The notes beneath the pieces are model-generated. The model was not told the origin of the DNA. It searched no databases and saw only the letters and a list, made by a program, of their open reading frames with translations. The position numbers were made by a program, and so were the translations under genes. Of a stretch of 64,000 nt of DNA, positions 57,201 through 64,000 are shown piece by piece. The first letter of the stretch is position 1, and every line of letters starts with the position of its first letter. This DNA is from Nannochloris sp. 'desiccata'. Its lineage: Eukaryota; Chlorophyta; Trebouxiophyceae; Chlorellales; Chlorellaceae. The stretch spans positions 124,001-188,000 of the forward strand of contig JAGTXX020000006.1 in NCBI GenBank assembly GCA_019044685.2. Reading direction: 5' to 3'.

Positions 57201-57333
57201 AGACCAAAAGGCGTGGGTGAGGTCTTCTATTATGAATACGGCTGGATCTGGGTTCTTTTCAAGTGATCGCACTATTAAGGAGTATGCTAAGGATATTTGG
57301 GGTGTTGAACCCATTGATTTGCCTGCTATTTAA
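54228..57333 (+). CDS. ACT domain - alpha-glucan phosphorylase fusion
   Basis: Phosphorolyses starch or glycogen to glucose 1-phosphate. Two exons (54228-54516, 54611-57333; 94-nt intron) give 1003 residues. After a plastid-type presequence, residues 82-150 read as an ACT domain, NETIVILSGQNRPGLLASLASIFSDLGLDVVKADI then DKFWLRD, split by the intron. A linker leads to a GT35 phosphorylase: YYLSMEFLMGRSLLNAL, ALGNGGLGRLAACFLDS, GYGLRYQYGMF, FQMNDTHP, NGVTPRRWL, HEYKRQLLN and the PLP lysine in EASGTGNMKF (about residue 854). The 78-residue insert of higher-plant Pho1 is absent. ACT domains usually bind small ligands such as amino acids, so allosteric control is inferred. Confidence 0.92.
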
Positions 57334-57671
57334 GAGAAACAACAAAAAAATCATCGAAGAGGCGGCGTGGCGTTCAACCAAGTTGTATGAAAATATGCTT
57401 TTCTTTGCAGAAATAATGCTGGTATCTACTATTAATACGTATTACGATAAAATGATGTTATTTCCTCTTCTTCTTCTTTTTACTCTCCCTTCCCTTTTCC
57501 CTTGTTGTCTTATTTATACCCTCTTTTTTGTGTTCTTTTGTGAATGATTTAAATTAATGATGACACTTCCTCCTCTAGTCTTCTTTCTTTTCTTTATTTC
57601 TTTAGTCTCTTTGAGCATGATTGTAAGTCAATAGCATATACTCTTGACCTGATACATATCAATACAGAAAT
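57334..57671. other. Intergenic between convergent genes
   Basis: T-rich 3' sequence of the phosphorylase and HAD-hydrolase genes. No gene recognised. Confidence 0.45.
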
Positions 57672-58811
57672 CTACAGTGCAAAATAGTCGATATAGAATT
57701 GGGGATGAGCTCCAAAACGATGACATACCTCTGACAACAGGGTACCAGTTTCACCCTCACCCTCATCGTCGGATCCAGTAATTTTAATTTTGCCCTGTTG
57801 GACAACATCAAGCTCAACAGCATGGATGCCTCCTCCTACAAATAACGAATCCACCCCAGCACCCATTGCCCCAGCTATATCATGCTCTAAAGAATCACCA
57901 ATAGCAAGCACGTTTTCAGCTGGCAAGTCGAGCATTTGCAACGCACCTTGATATATCACAGAAGCCGGCTTGCCCATCAGATGCACCTCACCTCCTAATT
58001 CTTGATACCACTTGGCCAACGTACCAGGCATGGTTCGTAGCTCAGTACCGTGTACAGTCACCACATCTGGATTGGCCACAATCATAGGAATACTGGATTT
58101 TCCATCTTGACGACGTAAGGCAGCACAGGCGGTAAGGACGGTTTTTATTTTTTCCAGAGAGGTTGGTATAGCTTCAGTGCCAGTTGTTTCAGTTCCCAAC
58201 GCTTCTGTGCCATGGGCGATAATACAGTCAGCTTCATCAGGGTCTAGAGTAACGTCAATTCCAAGATTTTCTAAAGATATGGCCCCACGTGCCCCCCATG
58301 TGAGATGAATGCATGTTTTACGGGACTGCCAAAATTGAGTGCGGCGGTTTTTCAAGGCGTCGTGGGTAACTTCTCCGCTGGTGATGACACCGCAAAAGGC
58401 GTCTCTGGGAAAGCCCATGCGTTCTAAATTATCTAGAGCACCGGAGGAACCTGTAATAGGAGGGAAAAAAGAGAGAGCTCATGCTTGATTATAATTTAAA
58501 ATGTGTCGGGCGCGGCGGCAGTTGCCAACGGGCACTAAACTATATATACTTGAGCGTTTTATTCAATATTAATGGAATTTTCTTTTTTAAATAAACGTAC
58601 GGCGTGATGAATTTGAAATAATGAGTAGTTTCATTCCTCTATCAGCTAAATATTGAACTCCTTCAATGGCACCTGGGTAAGGTGTTGTCCCGTCGTGGAG
58701 AACACCAAATTGATCTAAGAAGACGCCTTTATAGGACAAGGGGATATCTCTGAGACTTGTGAGTCGTTTTGCGTTAGTTGATGGCTCAGTAGCGTAATTT
58801 GGAGCTGACAT
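57672..58811 (-). CDS. HAD-superfamily IIA phosphatase
   Basis: Two exons (58601-58811, 57672-58450) encode 329 residues; an in-frame Met at 58913 would add 34 residues of transit-peptide-like sequence. The nucleophile motif is FLDQFGVLHDG (DxxGV-type, with Gln for the second Asp, typical of the TIGR01459 subgroup). Motif II is LIISNSSRR, the substrate-lid region is GFPRDAFCGVITSGEV, and the final motif is AIGDSLEHDIAGAMGAG. Relatives hydrolyse small phosphate esters, but the DQ in place of DxD suggests altered activity. The product is probably cytosolic or organellar depending on the start used. Head-to-head with the YEATS gene. Confidence 0.85.
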
Positions 58812-59168
58812 TTTTATTCCTTGGGCTCTTAATTGGAGATGATTGCATCTGCAGAAAGCTGGAGAATCTCTGAGCTTCACGGGTTTTCCAGGGGGAACAG
58901 AAATCATGACCATTTCTTCTAAAGACGAAGAAGAGAAAAGGGTGCAAAAAAGATGGAGGAAGGGAAAAGACAGCGTTCAACTAAGCATTTTTTTCTTCTT
59001 TCTCCAAAATTTTCAAATATTTTAGCCTCTAGCAAACTGCAAAATTTACTTTTAAGATTTGGATTGCATTTTCTATTTAAATCAGATCGTTCTAAGGTTG
59101 CACAGCAGGCATATTAATTAATTTGTAAAATTTTATAGCGATCACGTATTGGAAGTGATTTTCCCACA

Positions 59169-60180
59169 ATGGCCGAAGCAGAGGCTGAAAAATACAGTAT
59201 AGGACCTGTAAGATTTATTAAGATGATCTGGAACAGACTAAAGGCCCCATCATGCCTTGTATTTCGGATTCAGCCCCCCTTCACCTCGCACTTGATTTTT
59301 GCAGAGCGGTGAAAAGAGGCTCAAAGGCGTGCAGTTCTCATTCCCTATTATCACTGGCACATTAGCATTTAGCTTAGGAAAAAAGGTAAGAGTAACCTCA
59401 TTTGCAGTTGATAGCTATAATTCTTAAAGCAGACGACCGAGATCTTAACAATTTTTACTTTTGCCGCTCTTCTCTATTTCTGCTTCACCTATTTAAACGA
59501 ATATTGCTTCCTTCAACAGGCTTCTGAATACGCGACACATAGATGGACGGTGTATTTAAGATCGCCGACAGGTGAAGATCTCACCCACATCCTCAAAAAG
59601 GTCAGTACTTCACAAATCCTCTTTTCTTCCGCCACCACCTTCTCTCACCATTCAAACTTATCCTTACCACCTGTTATACTTATTTCTTGAATAAAAGGTC
59701 ACATTTGAGCTGCATAGCAGTTTTGACAATCCAAATCGCGGCATAACCCACGCTCCCTACGAACTCACAGAATCTGGTTGGGGTGAATTCGACATTGTAA
59801 TCAAATTACATTTTCACGACGATGCCATGGAGCCACCATTAGAACTCTATCACCACTTACAGCTCGGATTAGATGCAAACGGCAATCCCTCTAAAAATCC
59901 GAAGCCACATTTATATGAGATTTATGAAGATATTGTGATGTGGGAGCCTACTGAAGCGTTTTACCAAAGGGTAAAGAATCACATCCCTCAATTGGCACAG
60001 CCGTCACAAATGGCACAGTATTATGGAAAGTTTGACCCTGTGACTGATTACGCAAGAGTTCAGAATGCGAGAAAGAGGTTGGCGCCCGTGACTGCAAATT
60101 TGAAAGCGTCTTTGGCGACGTTGTTAGCAGAGGAAGAGGCGGCAGGTGGCGGGAATGCCGTTGGTATGGATATGAGTTGA
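59169..60180 (+). CDS. YEATS-domain protein, GAS41/Taf14 type
   Basis: Four exons (59169-59207, 59305-59385, 59520-59600, 59698-60180) all join in phase 0, 227 residues. The YEATS domain spans residues 14-150: KGVQFSFPIITGTLAFSL, then HRWTVYLRSPTGEDLTHILKKVTFELHSSF, PYELTESGWGEFDIVIKLHFHDD and LYHHLQLG. The HxxW and GWGEF segments form the aromatic cage that reads acetyl- or crotonyl-lysine. Size and C-terminal helix fit GAS41 (YEATS4), a shared subunit of SWR1 and NuA4-type chromatin complexes. A nuclear chromatin reader is the most likely role. Confidence 0.93.
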
Positions 60181-60394
60181 TGCTTCTTTCATATGTTTGA
60201 ATTGTTAAAGATTAATTAATTAACACATGTAAGACTATACTTTAACTCGTTGGAACATGTAGAGGGGTTAAACGCAGGGAAAAGAGGTAGCGTACAGGAT
60301 GATCAAAGCGGCAGTGTGGCGATGAAAAATAAAAATAGAAGCTAGGTAATTGAGTCATGGAGGTCAGGGTAGTGATTAAGACTGCAACCTAACA

Positions 60395-60667
60395 CTATTC
60401 ATCATCTTCTCTCTCGGGCGGGATGCCACAAGGCATAAGCATCGACTGCTTAAAGGTATATTTCACTCTGCCAATGCTTTCATTTTCTCCGATTGCTTGG
60501 TAGGAGGCTAAATGGTGGTGCCCAACAAAAGATGCATATGTATCACGCTTGATATTAACGTTCCACTCAAATCTATTCGTGTCTGCGTGCCCTGTTCCTA
60601 CGTATTTCGATGCTAATAATTCATTTTGAGTATTGACATTAAAGCGGTCTTGCAACGTGGTTGCCAT
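60395..60667 (-). CDS. SF3B5: Splicing factor SF3B subunit 5 (SF3b10)
   Basis: Single exon, 90 residues. SF3B5 is a tiny structural subunit of the SF3b complex of U2 snRNP, contacting SF3B1 and SF3B3 during branch-site recognition. The protein matches the family along its length: RFNVNTQNELLASKYVGTGHADTNRFEW, RDTYASFVGHHHLASY, AIGENESIGRVKYTF and MLMPCGIPPE. A hAT-type transposon begins only 70 bp upstream of its start codon (target duplication at 60730), so the promoter must be the short remaining sequence or lie within the element. Confidence 0.95.
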   Translation of the reverse strand: MATTLQDRFNVNTQNELLASKYVGTGHADTNRFEWNVNIKRDTYASFVGHHHLASYQAIGENESIGRVKYTFKQSMLMPCGIPPEREDDE

Positions 60668-60737
60668 TCTAGCTTAGCAAGAGAAATTATTGATATGTTT
60701 GGAAATGGAAATCAAGTTCATTTATTTGATCATTTAG

Positions 60738-61440
60738 CAGGGTTGCACTTAAGGATTTCGCCTGGCGATTTTTTCGGCGATTTTCAGCGTTTCCAGCTAT
60801 TTTTTTGCTATTTTCCCCGGCTATTTTTGGGCCGATCTGCAGCGTAAAGCTATTTTCCTATATTTCCAATTGTGCGTTGTATTAGATATTTCTTTGTTCC
60901 ACCTCCATAGAGAAGAGTTTTCGCTGAATGCGTCAGCAAATCTGAGATGATTAATTAGTTAAAAAAAAAAAAAAGCTTGATTTCTCAAGCGTCCGCGGCC
61001 CTACGGGGTTTCTGCTCACCTTCTGAAAAGGCTCTTCATCGTCTTTGGTACCAAGGTCAATCATCTCCACATCGGAGGCGGAATCAGGTTGATTAACCAA
61101 GTCGATCACCTCATCAGAGATTGGTTGTTCATGATCGGGTTGCTGAACACTCTGAGGCTCGGCTGGGGTGCTCATAGTGAATAAATGGGTCCAGAAATAA
61201 ATTATGTATGCTTTTGTAAGTAAAATTTGATGTATTTACAAATAGAATTTCAAATTTTATATTCTGAAGTTCGGCTATTTTTGGCTGCTGTGGCCTGGTC
61301 CCCGGCTAAAATTTTCGGCTATTTTTTCTCGCCGGCCAGCATGGCCGGCGAGAATTTCCCGGCTATTTTCCCCTTCTGAAAGCCTTCCGGCGATTATTCT
61401 ATCGCCGAAATCGCCGAATCGCCGGCTAAGTGCAACCCTG
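60738..61440. mobile_element. Non-autonomous hAT-like element, 703 bp
   Basis: Perfect 14-bp terminal inverted repeats CAGGGTTGCACTTA at both ends, flanked by an exact 8-bp duplication TCATTTAG (60730-60737 and 61441-61448). An 8-bp duplication with CAGGG termini is the hallmark of the hAT superfamily. Subterminal regions are dense in short GGCGAT/ATCGCC and CCGGCTATTTT motifs in both orientations, as in hAT transposase-binding arrays. No transposase is present apart from a short frame of 74 codons at 60951-61175, so the element depends on a copy elsewhere. Matching ends and an undecayed duplication suggest recent insertion. Confidence 0.88.
60951..61175 (-). CDS. Possible first exon inside hAT element, SIM-bearing
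   Basis: An ATG-started frame entirely within the transposon. Its first 52 residues are acidic and end at a good splice donor (CAGAAG|GTGAGC), after which the frame becomes low-complexity. It contains two adjacent SUMO-interaction-like motifs, EVIDLV and EMIDLG, next to acidic residues. The rest of the gene appears deleted, so this may be the 5' exon of the parental transposase or a captured host exon. Not a functional gene by itself on this evidence. Confidence 0.4.
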   Translation of the reverse strand: MSTPAEPQSVQQPDHEQPISDEVIDLVNQPDSASDVEMIDLGTKDDEEPFQKVSRNPVGPRTLEKSSFFFFLTN

Positions 61441-61727
61441 TCATTTAGCTTCTGGGCAACGAAACTAAGCCTTGCAACAACACCGTGTCGCGTGACGCCG
61501 CTCCCAGCACCGCAGCATGAAGACCATGTTCACTGATCAATCTCAGAAACGCTCTCACCAGCATATTATTTTACATGCTTGTTGTATGAATCCAATCAAA
61601 ATCAATTTGGAACTACTTTCTCGGTCGAACTGTAAAATCAAATTAAGAAAAATATCAGACAGGACCAACACCACCCCGCCCTTGAATGAAATCCAAGCTG
61701 CTCAACAATCTTATTATTCGCTTATCT

Positions 61728-63836
61728 TTACGCAGAAGCAGGCACCAATCCACTATGACGTAACAGCGCCTCAGCACTAGGATCACGTCCTCTAAATGCT
61801 TTAAACACATCGCCAGGGCTTTTACCTCCACCCATGCCCAAGACAGTATCTCTAAATCTCCTTCCAGTCTCCTGAATAGCTGATTCATTCTCCAAGCCTA
61901 CCTCTTCAAAGGCAGCATAGGCGTCAGCACTGAGCACCTCGGCAAATTTATAAGAATAATACGCTGCGCTATACCCTCCAGCAAAGATGTGGCCAAAGCC
62001 GCACAAGAAGGCATCTTCAGGTAAGGGAGCCATGACAGTAGTATTTTTTGCCACTTTACGTTCTCTATCAAAAATAGTCTCCTCGCCTCCAGGAGTATAC
62101 CTAGAATGCAACTCCAAATCAGTTTTCGCGAAATGGACTTGACGTAACGTCATTGATCCAGATCGATAATTCTTTGCAGCCAACATTCTTCGATACAAAT
62201 CCTCAGGTAATGCTTCCCCGGTTTCGTGATGTTTGGCAAATCCAAACAATGTTTGACGTTCATAACACCAATTCTCCATAAACTGAGAAGGTAACTCTAC
62301 CGCATCCCAAGCAATGTTGCGAATGCCTGCACACAAGCCTTCAGTCTCCTCGGTCAGCATGTGTTGACTTGCATGACCAAACTCATGAAACAAGGTTTCT
62401 ACCTCACGGAAAGTCATTAATGAAGGTTTATCACCAACAGGGGGAGATTGGTTGCATACCATGTGTGCCACAGGGAGACGTACATTGTCAGAACCGGTCG
62501 CAAACAGCTTTGATTGACCACAGACTTCATCCATCCAAGCACCGCCTCGTTTTTCTGCAGGGCGGGAGTAGGGGTCCAAATAGAAGTAGGCTTTAGTTTT
62601 CCCTGCTTTCTTAACAGCAAAGAAGCGAACGTCTTTGTCCCAGACAGGTACCATACCGTCTGCAGCCTCAATATCTACATCAAACAATCTCTTTGCCAAC
62701 TTGAAAAGTCCATCGAGGACACTGGGCAAGGCAAAATAAGGACGGAGTTCCTCATCGGAAATAGCGTACTTTGATTCTTTTAAACGTTCTGCCCAGAAGG
62801 TGACATCCCAATGCATGATTTTCTCATTGAATCCTTGCTCAGCAGCGAAAGTCTCAATATCTTTAAGATCTTCAACAGCAGCATCATAGGATGCAGCACG
62901 GAGTTTTTCTAACAGCTCCTCTGCTTGGTCAAAAGTAGCCATTTTAGACACCATAGAGACCTCTGCAAAGTTGGGATACCCTAAAAGCTTGGATTTCTCA
63001 GCACGAAGCTCCAAAATGCGGTTGATTAAAGGGGTATTGTCAACTTCTCCAGAAGAGGCTCGGGTGATGTTTGCCTTGTAGAGCTCCTCACGCAAAGCAC
63101 GGTTCTTCGCATGAGTAAGCACAGGAATCAAGGAAGGCATATCTAAAGTAAATAACCATGGTCCAGATTCAGGGGTAGCATCTTCATGGCCTTCTTTGAC
63201 TGCTTGCTGAGCGGCAAGGCCCAAAGCAGACGAGGGAAGCCCATCAACTTCAGATTTTTCAGTCACAAGCTTTTTAAATGCCTTGGTGGCATCTAGTAAG
63301 TTGTTGGAAAAGTTGGTACTAAGTTTAGAAAGCTCTTGTTGGATTTCATTGAAGCGTTCTTTCGCTTTACCTTCCAGAGCAACACCACCCAGCACAAAAT
63401 CACGGAGCTCAGCATCAACGATACGTTGCTGTGCTTCAGATAACCCACTCCATCCAGAGCCTTCTTTGATCCCTTTAAATGCTTCATATAAAGGACGAGA
63501 TTGGCTCAATCTGAGCATTAATTTGACTTTCTCGGGTTGAACTTCCTCGACAGCTTTACGCAGGTCTTCATTGTCCTTGACTGCTTTGAGATGAGAGACA
63601 GTGCCCCATGCACGGCCTAGACGATCAGTCATGCGTTCAACAGCTTCAACAACAGTCCAGTTGGGCTGGACATTAGCTTCAAGGGTGTCAATCTCCTTGT
63701 GCATTTGCTCAAGTAAAGAAGTGATGCCAGGAACGACGTGCTCTGCCATGACTTGATCATAGAGAGGAAAAGGAGACTCCTGCACAAAATAGTTATTACG
63801 GAGTATATTGGGAGTAAGTAAGTATAGTGATGGCAT
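61728..63836 (-). CDS. M3-family oligopeptidase (oligopeptidase A / OOP type)
   Basis: Zinc metallopeptidase that degrades peptides of about 8-23 residues; plant organellar members finish the degradation begun by PreP, which is also in this window. 702 residues are shown. The zinc motif HEFGHASQHML with downstream Glu (in the region DAVELPSQFMENW) is intact, as are FAGGYSAAYYSYKFAEVL and the substrate Tyr/His segments. The N-terminal helical domain begins FPLYDQVMAEHVVPGI. The first 21 residues before ESPFPLY are preceded by a good acceptor (TTTTGTGCAG), so the true first exon with a targeting peptide may lie at or beyond the right edge, and the Met at 63836 is uncertain. Confidence 0.92.
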   Translation of the reverse strand: MPSLYLLTPNILRNNYFVQESPFPLYDQVMAEHVVPGITSLLEQMHKEIDTLEANVQPNWTVVEAVERMTDRLGRAWGTVSHLKAVKDNEDLRKAVEEVQPEKVKLMLRLSQSRPLYEAFKGIKEGSGWSGLSEAQQRIVDAELRDFVLGGVALEGKAKERFNEIQQELSKLSTNFSNNLLDATKAFKKLVTEKSEVDGLPSSALGLAAQQAVKEGHEDATPESGPWLFTLDMPSLIPVLTHAKNRALREELYKANITRASSGEVDNTPLINRILELRAEKSKLLGYPNFAEVSMVSKMATFDQAEELLEKLRAASYDAAVEDLKDIETFAAEQGFNEKIMHWDVTFWAERLKESKYAISDEELRPYFALPSVLDGLFKLAKRLFDVDIEAADGMVPVWDKDVRFFAVKKAGKTKAYFYLDPYSRPAEKRGGAWMDEVCGQSKLFATGSDNVRLPVAHMVCNQSPPVGDKPSLMTFREVETLFHEFGHASQHMLTEETEGLCAGIRNIAWDAVELPSQFMENWCYERQTLFGFAKHHETGEALPEDLYRRMLAAKNYRSGSMTLRQVHFAKTDLELHSRYTPGGEETIFDRERKVAKNTTVMAPLPEDAFLCGFGHIFAGGYSAAYYSYKFAEVLSADAYAAFEEVGLENESAIQETGRRFRDTVLGMGGGKSPGDVFKAFRGRDPSAEALLRHSGLVPASA

Positions 63837-64000
63837 ATTGAGACAGCGGCATTGAGCCAGGAGGAGCTACTATAAAGAAGATAGGTTAAGGCGAAAGCAA
63901 CGGCGTTGTTGAGAAAGATTCTCAGCCCAGCAATCTGGAGAGAATCTCCAGTAAAAAAGTCTGATAGCTAGGCCATGGATCTGATCACTGTGACACTTAC

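Noticed and set aside
60395..61175. SF3B5 and the 74-codon frame upstream as one two-exon gene
   Set aside because: The upstream frame lies wholly within the hAT element, and SF3B5 is complete by itself with its usual N-terminus.
1..64000. CRISPR array, rRNA genes or prokaryotic operons
   Set aside because: No regularly spaced direct repeats or rRNA signatures are seen, and the genes are intron-containing eukaryotic ones.

Overview
This window is nuclear DNA of a photosynthetic eukaryotic microalga, most likely a green-lineage (Viridiplantae) alga. The genes are protein-coding and eukaryotic, with spliceosomal introns mostly 80-120 nt long (GT-AG, one apparent GC-AG). Several predicted proteins carry plastid or mitochondrial presequences. 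The gene content fits an alga: plant-type phosphofructokinase, alpha-glucan phosphorylase, PreP peptidase, a transferrin-like surface protein, PDZ and NUMOD3 proteins of plastid type, and a circularly permuted tRNA gene, a class reported from red algae, prasinophyte green algae and a chlorarachniophyte nucleomorph. Base composition looks moderate, with AT-rich intergenic DNA. The species cannot be fixed from the sequence alone.

Layout. 0-6.4 kb: the 3' end of the TFIIA large subunit, a decayed MYND-finger gene tail, an intact MYND-finger protein, and a secreted PI-PLC-like phosphodiesterase. 6.8-16.5 kb: dihydroorotase, a SAM-domain protein, a NUMOD3 protein, an mTERF-like organelle protein, a small membrane protein, a PRA1 protein and the UFM1-activating enzyme UBA5. 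17-31.8 kb: PreP, a fasciclin protein, holocytochrome c heme lyase, a plastid PDZ protein, a calcium-dependent kinase, MutY, ERO1 and a prolyl-4-hydroxylase-like dioxygenase. 32-42.2 kb: a small four-helix membrane protein, a plastid coiled-coil protein, a very large lipase, a conserved unknown protein, the permuted tRNA-Met gene and a CDCA7-type zinc-finger protein. 43-51.3 kb: a cell-surface block with two tail-to-tail polysaccharide deacetylases, a membrane-anchored transferrin-like protein and two small secreted proteins of an apparently undescribed family; most of these have a clear TATA box. 52-64 kb: phosphofructokinase, an ACT-domain/glucan phosphorylase fusion, a HAD phosphatase, a GAS41-type YEATS protein, SF3B5, a non-autonomous hAT-like transposon, and an M3 oligopeptidase whose 5' end may lie outside the window.

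Organisation. Genes are tightly packed and many form head-to-head pairs with 180-790 bp between start codons, so shared promoters are likely. Functionally the window mixes carbon metabolism (PFK, phosphorylase), organelle proteostasis (PreP, M3 peptidase, heme lyase), secretory-pathway folding and modification (ERO1, P4H, PRA1) and cell-surface proteins.

The most notable items are the permuted tRNA-Met, the complete hAT-type element with an 8-bp target duplication 63 bp upstream of the SF3B5 start codon, the ACT-phosphorylase fusion, the transferrin-like lobe with an inserted linker and altered iron ligands, the lipase with a roughly 430-residue insert, and the two-member SG-x-R small secreted family. 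Exon boundaries were deduced by hand from splice signals and reading-frame continuity.
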